From: Methanobacteriota archaeon
GTDB taxonomy: Archaea > Thermoplasmatota > Thermoplasmata > RBG-16-68-12
Length of the DNA: 13,165 nt
Assembly (NCBI GenBank): GCA_005878415.1
Contig: VBMM01000049.1
Location: 1-13,165 of the forward strand
Direction of reading: 5' to 3'
A program made the translations under genes and the position numbers. This document shows, piece after piece, positions 1 through 5,800 of this stretch. A model generated the notes under the pieces. That model was not told the DNA's origin. It worked only from the letters and a program-made list of their open reading frames with translations, and did no database searches. Every line of letters begins with the position of its first letter. Positions within the stretch are counted from its first letter, which is position 1.

Positions 1-288
1 CTGCTCTCGTACGACGTCTCCGGAATCAACCGCGCCGCCTCTGTCCGGGTCGCCCACCTGATCTTCGGCCGGAGCGACGCAGGGCCGAAGTCGCCTCTGC
101 CCGTCGTCGCCCGCCCGGGGGTCGTCTGGGTCGGCCAGTCCGTCTTCCTGATGCCCGCGGCGCTCGCCGTCGAAGTCGTCGAGAAGCTCCGGGCGCTCGG
201 CGCCATCGTGAGCACGGCCCGTATCGCGATCGATCGGGACCAAGTCGAGGGGCTCCGCCGGCGGGCCGCCCAGCGAAAGGGCTCGTAA
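1..288 (+). CDS. C-terminal part of an unrecognised protein (5' end outside window)
   Basis: The frame is open from the first base and ends at TAA 286-288, giving 95 residues that begin LLSYDVSGINRAASVRV. The N-terminus lies left of the window. What is visible looks like a small globular alpha/beta domain: a SYDVSGI strand-turn, a segment with FGRSD, a hydrophobic strand around VVWVGQSVFLMP, an amphipathic helix (AVEVVEKLRALG) and a final strand, followed by a basic tail (RRRAAQRKGS). There are no Cys residues, no membrane segment and no catalytic motif I can name. I do not recognise the family. The SYD opening and the final strand-helix-strand arrangement are loosely reminiscent of small ferredoxin-fold archaeal proteins, but this is only an impression. 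It is followed 65 bases later by a small zinc-knuckle gene on the same strand, so the two may be co-transcribed. Confidence 0.6.
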   Translation: MLSYDVSGINRAASVRVAHLIFGRSDAGPKSPLPVVARPGVVWVGQSVFLMPAALAVEVVEKLRALGAIVSTARIAIDRDQVEGLRRRAAQRKGS

Positions 289-353
289 GCATGCTAACGC
301 GGTTCCGCGGGTGCGGCAAAGGATGATGGCCTCGACCGCCGATATCGAGGGCG

Positions 354-509
354 ATGGCCGTCGCCGCGCTGTGCCATATCTGCCGCCGACCGACGCTGCG
401 GTCCTGCCTGAGCTGCGGTCGGCCTGCGTGCGACGAGCACCTTGCCGGCAGCGTGTGCGTCGAATGCCGCACCGGCCGCGGCGCGCGGCGCCCGGGCGTG
501 CAGGCCTAG
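354..509 (+). CDS. 51-residue zinc-knuckle (zf-HIT/treble-clef-like) protein
   Basis: A short frame from ATG 354 to TAG 507-509 encodes a Cys/His-rich protein. The pattern is CxxC at residues 7-10, CxxC near residues 18-21, then C-x2-H (CDEH) and a final CxxC (CVEC). This is the spacing of a cross-brace zinc-binding module such as zf-HIT or a small treble clef, with up to seven Cys and a His as ligands for two zinc ions. The tail is basic (RGARRPG). An in-frame TGA at 324-326 limits the start, and GAGG at 347-350 just upstream of the ATG is a plausible if close ribosome binding site. It converges on the TPR gene with only four bases between the two stop codons. No enzymatic function is evident; protein or nucleic acid binding is the usual role of such modules. 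Because of the small size, the call rests on the Cys/His pattern. Confidence 0.65.
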   Translation: MAVAALCHICRRPTLRSCLSCGRPACDEHLAGSVCVECRTGRGARRPGVQA

Positions 510-513
510 GCGG

Positions 514-999
514 CTAGAGCAGTCGCTTCGCGTCTTCCTTCTCGATGCCGAGCGCCTTCAACGCGTACGTGAGTGCTTTCTGGCGGATCATGTCCCGCGT
601 CTTGTCGTCCAGGAACTGCTCCATGATCACCGGCGCCTTGCGCGCGTACTGGACCGCGAACTCGGACCAATAGAAGGCGGCGTTCTCCTCGTCCAGCTTG
701 GCGGCGGCGTTGTACTGCTCCTCCGCCTCGTTGAATCGGCCAAGGTCGACGGAGAACGAAGCGAGCGCATCCCGGTACTGTGGATTCTGTCCGTCGAGCT
801 CGATCGCTTTCTTGTAGAGCCCGAGGACTTCGTCGGCCTCGACCTTCGGCACGCCCAGCGCGGCCTCCGCTTTTCCGAAGTGCGCGATCGCGCTGGTCGG
901 GTCCGCCTTGATCGCCTTGTCGAAGTGCTTGTATGCGGAATCGTAGTCGAGCTGACCCAGGGCCTGTTCTCCCGCGGCGATCTCCTCGTCGGCGGACAT
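514..999 (-). CDS. Small TPR-repeat protein
   Basis: This 161-residue protein starts MSADEEIAAGEQAL and is almost entirely tetratricopeptide repeats. Typical TPR positions are visible at residues 5-34 (ALGQLDYDSAYKHFDKAIKAD), 37-70 (AHFGKAEAALG ... LYKKAIELD) and 73-104 (YRDALASFSVDLGRFNEAEEQY). The C-terminal 50 residues are helical, ending GIEKEDAKRLL. There is no signal peptide or membrane segment, so it is a cytosolic scaffold or adaptor, partner unknown. The frame extends 19 codons upstream to 1056, but I prefer ATG 999: the repeats begin there, and a TATA-like box at 1031-1037 would place transcription start close to this codon, as in leaderless archaeal mRNAs. It lies downstream of pheS on the same strand, 73 bases after its stop, and probably has its own promoter. 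TPRs also occur in the zinc ribbon-TPR-KaiC fusion of the main cluster, but the two proteins are not obviously paralogous. Confidence 0.85.
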   Translation of the reverse strand: MSADEEIAAGEQALGQLDYDSAYKHFDKAIKADPTSAIAHFGKAEAALGVPKVEADEVLGLYKKAIELDGQNPQYRDALASFSVDLGRFNEAEEQYNAAAKLDEENAAFYWSEFAVQYARKAPVIMEQFLDDKTRDMIRQKALTYALKALGIEKEDAKRLL

Positions 1000-1030
1000 A
1001 GGCGGACGCGGCGCAGAGTCTTGAATCGCA

Positions 1031-1037
1031 CATAAAG
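1031..1037 (-). promoter_or_regulatory. TATA-like box for the TPR gene
   Basis: On the minus strand this reads CTTTATG within AATCTTTATGTG, an AT-rich island in GC-rich DNA. Its centre is about 35 bases upstream of ATG 999. Archaeal TATA boxes lie about 25-30 bases before transcription start, so the mRNA would be leaderless or have a very short leader. No Shine-Dalgarno is seen before ATG 999, which fits. The call is by position and composition only. Confidence 0.4.
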
Positions 1038-1072
1038 ATTCCTGCGTGAATTTCAAGACGGCGTCCGAACCG

Positions 1073-2521
1073 TCACAGAATCGCGCGGTGATCCCGGAGC
1101 CAATCGAGGTCGCTGAGGTACAGCTGCCGGATGTCCGTGATGCCCTCGATCGCCATGATGACCCGCTCGAGCCCGAGGCCCCATGCGAGGACGGGCGCCC
1201 CGAGGCGCATCGGACCCGTGACCTCCGGCCGGAAGATCCCGCTCCCGCCGAGTTCGAGCCACCGTCCGTCGGGCAGCTGGCCTTCCGGCTCCATGCTCGG
1301 CTCCGTGTACGGAAAATACCCGGGCCGGAACTTCACCCTCGTGAATCCGAGTCGGCGGTAGAACTCCTCGATCACGCCGATGAGCTGCGCGAGGTTCGCG
1401 CCTTCCTCCATGACGACGCCCTCGATCTGGTGGAACTCGGGCAGGTGCTTCCAGTCGACCGCGTGGGATCGGAGGACCGCCCGCTCTGCCTCCTTGCGAT
1501 CCCACGTGTAGCGCCATCCCGTGCTCCCGGTATTCCCGCCGGACTCGTGGACCTCCGCGACGCGGCGCACGAGGTCCTCGTCCGGGAGAGGCCGCGTCGC
1601 GGGCTTCGCGAGGTAGAACGTGTCCAGCTGGTCCCGCGCGGGGTGGTCTTGCGGCTGGAAGAGGGCGTCGAAGTTCCAGAACGACGACTGGACGAAATCC
1701 CCGTCGATTTCGGTGAAGCCCATGCTCAGGAAGATCCGCCGGATCTTCGCGAGATACGCGCCGAGGACGTGTCGCTTCCCCGGCCGGACGAGCGGGGCGA
1801 AGGCGCGCGTGTCGTACCGCCGGAACTCGACCTGTTTCCACTTCCCCGACCGCAACAGGTCCGTCGTCGGCTGTGCGACTTCTTCCTTCAGATCGACGCC
1901 GGCGGCGAGGACCCGCTCGCCCGCGGGCGTCACGGCGATCTCCCGCCGCACGGATTCTCGCTCGCGCACGAGATCGCGGCGCGACTTGAGGTCTCGGAGG
2001 ACCTTCGGGTCGATCGCTTCTTCGGGGAGTTCCTCCTTCGAGAGGCGGCGGAGGAGCAGCTCATCGGGACCGTCCGAATCGACGGCGGCCCGTCCCGCGG
2101 GCGTGACGATGACGACGCTCCCGGTCGCCCGGCGGTCGACGTCGGCCCAGCCTTTGCGGCGGAGCCACCCCAGGGCGACCGCCAGATCCGCGTCGGTGAA
2201 CTTGCATGCGGCCTTCAGCCGCTCGACCTCGATCCGGCCGCCCGCCTTGATCGCCGCCTTCAACGCCTTCCGCTCCGGCAGCTGCTTGCGCGCGACGCCG
2301 GGCCGGGCGAGCCGGTACGTCCGGACCACCCGTTCCTTCATCGAGACGAGGCCTTTCGCTTGGAGCCATGATGCAGCGTTCATGACCTCGACGACCTCGC
2401 GGAACCGGCCCGCGGAACGGATCTCCTCCGGCGTCGCTTTCTTCCGCTCGCCGAGGACGAAGAGGACCCTCTTTTCGAGATAGCTCAGTTCGACCGCGCC
2501 GGGAGGCATTCCGCGCCGCAT
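1073..2521 (-). CDS. pheS: Phenylalanyl-tRNA synthetase alpha subunit, with a deletion at motif 2
   Basis: This is the catalytic subunit of the (alpha-beta)2 class II enzyme that charges tRNA-Phe, in its archaeal/eukaryotic cytosolic form. The 482 residues show N-terminal winged-helix DNA/tRNA-binding-like domains (about 1-210), then the class II core: motif 1 around 254-297 (FLSMGFTEIDGDFVQSSFWN), HQIEGVV at 364-370, and motif 3 with LGGSGIFRPEV at 424-434 and AWGLGLERV at 446-454. The oddity is at residues 353/354 (bases about 1462/1463). Homologues read VLRTHTTA..., about 30 residues, then RVFRNEAVDWKHLPEF; here VLRSH joins directly to AVDWKHLPEF. The motif 2 Arg that contacts ATP is therefore absent although the frame is intact. 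Assembly error or true loss cannot be told apart here. Start: ATG 2521 has GAGGG upstream; ATG 2509 is an alternative. pheT is not in the window. Confidence 0.93.
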   Translation of the reverse strand: MRRGMPPGAVELSYLEKRVLFVLGERKKATPEEIRSAGRFREVVEVMNAASWLQAKGLVSMKERVVRTYRLARPGVARKQLPERKALKAAIKAGGRIEVERLKAACKFTDADLAVALGWLRRKGWADVDRRATGSVVIVTPAGRAAVDSDGPDELLLRRLSKEELPEEAIDPKVLRDLKSRRDLVRERESVRREIAVTPAGERVLAAGVDLKEEVAQPTTDLLRSGKWKQVEFRRYDTRAFAPLVRPGKRHVLGAYLAKIRRIFLSMGFTEIDGDFVQSSFWNFDALFQPQDHPARDQLDTFYLAKPATRPLPDEDLVRRVAEVHESGGNTGSTGWRYTWDRKEAERAVLRSHAVDWKHLPEFHQIEGVVMEEGANLAQLIGVIEEFYRRLGFTRVKFRPGYFPYTEPSMEPEGQLPDGRWLELGGSGIFRPEVTGPMRLGAPVLAWGLGLERVIMAIEGITDIRQLYLSDLDWLRDHRAIL

Positions 2522-2530
2522 ACGGCCCTC

Positions 2531-2540
2531 GTGTAATAGG
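2531..2540 (-). promoter_or_regulatory. Possible weak pheS promoter element
   Basis: On the minus strand this reads CCTATTACAC, the most AT-rich stretch near the pheS start. Its centre is about 27 bases upstream of the internal ATG 2509 and about 15 upstream of ATG 2521. If it is the TATA box, it favours ATG 2509 with a leaderless mRNA. The self-complementary TATATA at 2618-2623 could alternatively serve both directions, giving pheS a leader of about 70 bases. Confidence 0.25.
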
Positions 2541-2588
2541 CTTTCCTCGCCGCCGCCCCCGTCCGTTTTTCCCCGGAGACCGCGCGGA

Positions 2589-2604
2589 TTCTCAGGCCTG
2601 AGAA
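2589..2604. promoter_or_regulatory. 16-bp perfect palindrome, candidate operator
   Basis: The sequence TTCTCAGGCCTGAGAA is perfectly self-complementary over 16 bases with no spacer. It ends 13 bases before the TATATAT box of the eleven-gene operon and lies between that promoter and pheS. A perfect palindrome of this size upstream of TATA is the usual geometry of a site bound by a homodimeric winged-helix regulator. Sites upstream of TATA more often activate than block. It could also act on pheS. The regulator is not identified in the window. Confidence 0.5.
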
Positions 2605-2617
2605 CCGGGGCACGCCC

Positions 2618-2624
2618 TATATAT
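2618..2624 (+). promoter_or_regulatory. TATA box of the eleven-gene operon
   Basis: TATATAT stands out in very GC-rich sequence, in the context CCCTATATATCACAAAA. Transcription would start about 25-30 bases downstream, near 2645-2650, leaving a leader of roughly 60 bases before the TTG start at 2709. No clear purine-rich BRE precedes it; the bases just upstream are GGGGCACGCC. Confidence 0.6.
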
Positions 2625-2695
2625 CACAAAACGGAACATCGAGCGGTTTGGTGAATCAGCCAACACCCTCGAGCGGGCGAGCGGAAGCCCGATGC

Positions 2696-2701
2696 GAGGT
2701 G
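2696..2701 (+). promoter_or_regulatory. Shine-Dalgarno site that fixes a TTG start
   Basis: GAGGTG ends seven bases before TTG 2709. An in-frame TGA at 2706-2708 abuts the TTG, and no ATG or GTG precedes the P-loop region in this frame. Together these make TTG 2709 the only reasonable start. Confidence 0.65.
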
Positions 2702-2708
2702 TCCTGAC

Positions 2709-3371
2709 TTGGAGGACCGGTTCCCGACGAACTACTCGATCCTCCTCAGCGGCCCGCCCGGCGTGGGGAAGCTCGAGTATGTCATCGCGCAGGTCCGCGA
2801 GTCGTTGCGGTCCGGCGAGCGCGTCGTCTTCGTGACCCTCGACCTCCATCCCAACGAGGTCCGCGCGCGGGCGAAGGCGTTGCACTTCGACATCGAACCG
2901 CATGAGGGCAAGTCGTTCGTCTTCGTGGACTGCTACAGCGCGACGTCGTCGGAACGGCCCGAGCCGGTCGCAGGGAAGAAGACGTTCCTCGTCTCCAGCT
3001 TCTCGAACCTCGAGGGGGTCGGAATGGCGATGAGCAAGGCGGCCCAGGAGCTCGGGACGCCGGTCCGGATTTACTTCTACACGATCTCCACCTTGTTCCT
3101 GCACAACTCGATGCAGGCGATCGCGAAATTCTTCCAGATCGTCACGTCGCGAGCGAAGACGAACCTCGGGTTCATCCTCTACGCCGTCCAGGACGGCGTC
3201 CACGAGCCGATGACGATGAACCTCCTCCGGTCCCTCGTCGACGGCGTCGTCGAGATGCGCTTCACCGAGTCGATGGACATCGAGGTCCGCATCCACCACA
3301 TGCGCGGCCTCCACGTCGACGCCTCCTGGCATCCCTTCCTGCAGCTCCCGGCGCCGGAGGCGCGGATGTGA
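2709..3371 (+). CDS. KaiC/RAD55-like protein with degenerate Walker motifs
   Basis: First gene of the operon, 220 residues, TTG start. The single domain has the KaiC/RAD55 layout: a P-loop-like SGPPGVGKLEY at residues 14-24, a second strand VVFVTLDLHP (39-48) where active relatives carry the catalytic Glu, a Walker B position IYFYTISTLFLHN (121-133), and a C-terminal MRGLH (198-202) equivalent to the KMRGxxH of relatives. Three departures are visible. The Walker A Ser/Thr that binds magnesium is Leu22, the catalytic Glu position holds Asp44 or nothing, and the Walker B Asp is missing (TIST in place of IDS). This suggests a nucleotide-binding or purely structural pseudo-ATPase. No signal or membrane segment is present. 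It overlaps the next gene at the TGATG junction (3369-3373), implying translational coupling to the KaiC-GTPase fusion. The family is related to archaeal proteins often labelled KaiC-like or RAD55; the exact subfamily is not recognised. Confidence 0.75.
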   Translation: MEDRFPTNYSILLSGPPGVGKLEYVIAQVRESLRSGERVVFVTLDLHPNEVRARAKALHFDIEPHEGKSFVFVDCYSATSSERPEPVAGKKTFLVSSFSNLEGVGMAMSKAAQELGTPVRIYFYTISTLFLHNSMQAIAKFFQIVTSRAKTNLGFILYAVQDGVHEPMTMNLLRSLVDGVVEMRFTESMDIEVRIHHMRGLHVDASWHPFLQLPAPEARM

Positions 3372-4552
3372 TGCAGGCGCCGAGGGCGACGAGCCCACGC
3401 GCGAAGACGGGGATCCCGGTCCTCGACGACCGACTCGGCGGCGGCTTCCCGCGGCCCTCGACCTTGCTGCTGTTCAGCGACAAGCCGACGGAGAAACGAA
3501 TCTTCGGCGAGAACCTCGCGGTCCAGGGCGCGAAGGCCGGCGAGACCTCCCTGTACGTCGACTTCTTCCGCGCGCCGCAGCTGGCGCGAAACGAGCTCAG
3601 GCGCTTCGGCTCGGTAAGCCAGGACAAGCTCGTGTTCGTCGACGCGACCTCGTCCCAACTCCTCCTCCCGAGCCAGGAGCGGTACCGCATCGGGGACGTC
3701 GGCAGCCTCGCGAACATCGCGGACACGATTCGGTCGGCGATCGACGCAGAGCATCCGTCGCGGATCGTCATCGACTCAATGGAGTTCCTGATGGACCGGT
3801 TCCCCAAGGAGGACGTCATGCGCCTCTGGAGGGATCTCATCCAGGCGGCCCGGAACGCCGGCTCGGTGATCTGCTTCCTGTTCATCAACTGGACCCTGAT
3901 GGAGGACGACCTCCAACAGATCCGCTCGATGTCGGACTTCGTCGTCGAGTTCCAGTCGTCGCTGCGGGGGGGCATCGTCCGGAACTCGATGCGGATCTCG
4001 CAGATGGAGACGGACGGCATCCGGACGAACTGGATCCCGTACGCGTTCAAGGACCTCATCGGCTTGACCGTGTACTTCCCGCGAATCCTGGTCACCGGGC
4101 CGTTCAACGCGGGCAAGTCGACCGTCGTGCGGTCCCTGTCTGAGAAGTCGATCAGCATCGACCGAATGGGCACGACCGTCGCATTCGACTACGGCAGCGT
4201 GAACGTCACCGGCGTCGAGGCCGAGATTTTCGGGACGCCCGGTCAGGAGCGATTCGAGTTCATCTTCAAGATCTTCGCGCGGGAGGTGAGCGGCGTCCTC
4301 CTCGTCGTCGACGCGACCCACCCGGACGAGCTGCCTCGGGCGAAGCAGATGCTCGAGCTCGTGGGTCCGCGCATCCCATTCGTCGTGCTCGCGAACAAGA
4401 GCGACCTTCCCGGCGCGATGGACCCCGAGGACATTGCCCATCGCATGGGCCTGCCGGAGGACGTCGCCGTGGTCCCGACCATTGCCACGGAGAACAAGGG
4501 GCTGCGGGACGCCCTCCTCCTCCTCGCCGAGATGATCATCGGGGTGAGGTGA
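3371..4552 (+). CDS. Degenerate KaiC-like domain fused to an MglA/CvnD-like small GTPase
   Basis: This is a 393-residue, two-domain protein. Residues 13-230 follow the KaiC/RAD55 plan (TGIPVLDDRLGGGFPRPS), but the P-loop position reads LFSDKPTEKRIFGE, with no GxxxxGK[ST]. A Walker B-like RIVIDSMEFL (131-140) remains. Residues 237-393 form a Ras-like GTPase: G1 GPFNAGKST (243-251), G2 Thr268/269, G3 FGTPGQERF (287-295), G4 NKSD (342-345) and a G5-like PTIAT (369-373). G3 has Gly for the usual Asp; the same GTPGQ form is known in GTPases encoded next to roadblock genes, such as the actinobacterial CvnD type. The two roadblock genes that follow fit as its regulators. GGAGG at 3356-3360 precedes both GTG 3368 and ATG 3371; either could be the start. 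I infer a GTP switch delivered to, or anchored by, a KaiC-fold scaffold. Confidence 0.88.
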   Translation: MQAPRATSPRAKTGIPVLDDRLGGGFPRPSTLLLFSDKPTEKRIFGENLAVQGAKAGETSLYVDFFRAPQLARNELRRFGSVSQDKLVFVDATSSQLLLPSQERYRIGDVGSLANIADTIRSAIDAEHPSRIVIDSMEFLMDRFPKEDVMRLWRDLIQAARNAGSVICFLFINWTLMEDDLQQIRSMSDFVVEFQSSLRGGIVRNSMRISQMETDGIRTNWIPYAFKDLIGLTVYFPRILVTGPFNAGKSTVVRSLSEKSISIDRMGTTVAFDYGSVNVTGVEAEIFGTPGQERFEFIFKIFAREVSGVLLVVDATHPDELPRAKQMLELVGPRIPFVVLANKSDLPGAMDPEDIAHRMGLPEDVAVVPTIATENKGLRDALLLLAEMIIGVR

Positions 4553-4553
4553 G

Positions 4554-4943
4554 ATGGCCGACGATCTGAGCGTCCGGTTGCGGGCCGTCCTGGCCGAGCT
4601 CCGCCGGGTCCCGGACATCCTCGGCGCGACGATCGCCCGACGGGACGGCATCCTGATCGCGCACGCCCTCCCGAAGTCGATGGACCCGAAGAAGATCGCG
4701 GCGATGTCCGCGGCGATCGTCGGGACATCGGAGATGGCCGCCGGGGAAATGGGGCTGGGCACGTTCAGCCAGTCGATCGTCGACACGGATGTCGGGAAGA
4801 TGATGGCGACCGGCGCGGGCGACGAGGCGATCCTCGTCACGATGGTCCGAAACGAAGCGAACATGGGGCTCATCTTGCTCAGCGTCGACAAGGCCGTCCA
4901 CTCGATCGCGGAGATCCTGCGGTCCCAAGAGGTGATCCAGTGA
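4554..4943 (+). CDS. Roadblock/LC7 domain protein, first of a tandem pair
   Basis: This 129-residue, single-domain protein matches the roadblock/LC7 (MglB-like) fold: helix 1 (LRAVLAELRRVPDILGATIAR), the hairpin RRDGILIAHALP at residues 27-38, helix 2 with AAMSAAIVGTSEMA (47-60), two strands, and the final helix SIAEILRSQE. Roadblock dimers act as GTPase-activating or docking partners of MglA-type GTPases in bacteria and of Rag GTPases in eukaryotes. The gene begins one base after the stop of the GTPase fusion, with GAGGTG at 4546-4551 close to the ATG, so a shared complex is the natural reading. It is clearly paralogous to the next gene, with about 90% DNA identity over 56 bases in helix 2. 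Expected to be cytosolic. GAP activity towards the neighbouring GTPase is inference from context. Confidence 0.92.
   Translation: MADDLSVRLRAVLAELRRVPDILGATIARRDGILIAHALPKSMDPKKIAAMSAAIVGTSEMAAGEMGLGTFSQSIVDTDVGKMMATGAGDEAILVTMVRNEANMGLILLSVDKAVHSIAEILRSQEVIQ
4683..4738 (+). repeat. Roadblock direct repeat, copy 1
   Basis: These 56 bases match 5066-5121 at 50 positions by eye. They encode DPKKIAAMSAAIVGTSEMA. The repeat reflects tandem duplication of the roadblock gene plus strong constraint on helix 2, rather than a mobile element. Confidence 0.8.
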
Positions 4944-5317
4944 CGGACCTCTGGGAGCGAATCGAGGAGACGATCGACGAGCTGTCTCACCTGACGGACA
5001 TCAAGTCCGCGGCGGTCGTGCGGCGGGACGGGCTCGTCGTGACACATACCCTGCCGGACGGCGTCGACCCGAAGATCGTCGCGGCGATGACCGCCGCGAT
5101 CGTCGGGACGTCGGAGATGGCGACGATCCAGCTCTCGCAGGGCCGATTCGTGCGGGCGATCGTCGAGTCGGAAGAAGGGAAACTGCTGAGCCTCGGCGCG
5201 GGGGAGGAAGCCCTCCTCGTCGCCCTGGTGTACGACGACGCGAACCTCGGGCTCGTGCTCATTGCGATGGAGCGTGCGGCGAAGCAGGTCGAGGAAATCC
5301 TCCGGGGTGCCGGATGA
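4940..5317 (+). CDS. Roadblock/LC7 domain protein, second of a tandem pair
   Basis: This 125-residue paralogue of the preceding gene has the same order of elements: helix IEETIDELSHLTDIKSAAVV, hairpin RRDGLVVTHTLP (28-39), helix 2 AAMTAAIVGTSEMA (48-61), strands with LLSLGAGEEALLVALV, and a last helix RAAKQVEEILRGAG. It starts at GTG 4940, which overlaps the previous stop by four bases (GTGA), with GAGGTGA at 4929-4935 as ribosome binding site; translational coupling and near-equal expression are likely. The two proteins could form a heterodimer, as roadblock pairs do in eukaryotic Ragulator, or separate homodimers. The surface differs most between the end of helix 2 and the following strand (AAGEMGLGTFSQS versus TIQLSQGRFVRA), where partner choice might be set. 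Confidence 0.92.
   Translation: MTDLWERIEETIDELSHLTDIKSAAVVRRDGLVVTHTLPDGVDPKIVAAMTAAIVGTSEMATIQLSQGRFVRAIVESEEGKLLSLGAGEEALLVALVYDDANLGLVLIAMERAAKQVEEILRGAG
5066..5121 (+). repeat. Roadblock direct repeat, copy 2
   Basis: Second copy of the 56-base segment at 4683-4738, encoding DPKIVAAMTAAIVGTSEMA. The six differences I count fall partly at third codon positions and partly cause K-to-I, I-to-V and S-to-T changes. Confidence 0.8.
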
Positions 5318-5331
5318 GGCCGATGTGAGAC

Positions 5332-5796
5332 ATGCCCTCGACAAAGGAAGGACTGCAACGGTTGCTCGATTTCTTCGTCTACGGGATGCTCCGTACCTCG
5401 GAGATGCTGGGGAACGCGCCGCTCTTCCTCCGGACGATCGAGGAAGAGGGCCTCCGCAAGTTCCTGATGACGAACATGCCGCAGTTCCAGGCGCCCGACG
5501 ACCCGGCGGAGGCGTGCGAGCAGTATACGCGGGCCGCGGACGAGAGCGGGCTCTACGACGGCAGCGACAGCGTATTTCGGGCCGACGGCGACTCCGTCCG
5601 CGCAGAGATCGGGGACAAATGCGTGTACCGCCGCGTCTGCACCATGCGCCACGACGAGGGGCTGCCCGTCCATTGCATCCGCGCGTTCGCCCTGGCCGAG
5701 ATGCTGCGCATCCGCCTGGACGCTGACTTCGATTGGAAGCTCGAGCGGTTCGGACGGCCGTGTCGCATCACGCTCACGCGCGCGAAGTGGAAGTGA
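5332..5796 (+). CDS. Small Cys-containing protein, possibly V4R/Bet3-like
   Basis: This 154-residue protein starts at ATG 5332; the codon at 5326-5328 is an in-frame TGA, so no longer start is possible. It opens with amphipathic helices (LQRLLDFFVYGMLRTSEMLG), then a mixed alpha/beta second half: Cys97-VYRRV-Cys103, GLPVHCIRAFALAEMLRI (110-127), WKLERFG and a closing strand PCRITLTR (143-150). A Gly-x-Pro-Val hairpin, a helix, then G-x-P-C plus a final strand is the ending typical of V4R (4-vinyl reductase-like, Bet3-related) domains, whose conserved Cys residues can bind metal or ligands. The resemblance is by eye and not secure. There is no membrane segment. It sits between the roadblock pair and the first intact ATPase, so it is probably part of the same complex as a ligand-sensing or adaptor subunit. 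If not V4R, it is a hypothetical protein. Confidence 0.7.
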   Translation: MPSTKEGLQRLLDFFVYGMLRTSEMLGNAPLFLRTIEEEGLRKFLMTNMPQFQAPDDPAEACEQYTRAADESGLYDGSDSVFRADGDSVRAEIGDKCVYRRVCTMRHDEGLPVHCIRAFALAEMLRIRLDADFDWKLERFGRPCRITLTRAKWK

Positions 5797-5800
5797 GTCC

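Noticed and set aside
1046..2371. Plus-strand open frame of 441 codons
   Set aside because: It is antisense to pheS, whose class II motifs are unmistakable.
2641..2666. Possible leader hairpin (TTGG ... CCAA) before the operon
   Set aside because: The stem has only four base pairs with an eight-base loop; too weak to call a riboswitch or attenuator.
3776..5344. Long open frame on the minus strand (522 codons)
   Set aside because: It is antisense to the GTPase fusion and both roadblock genes, which have clear motifs. Long antisense frames are normal in such GC-rich DNA, and its translation is low-complexity Arg/Asp-rich.
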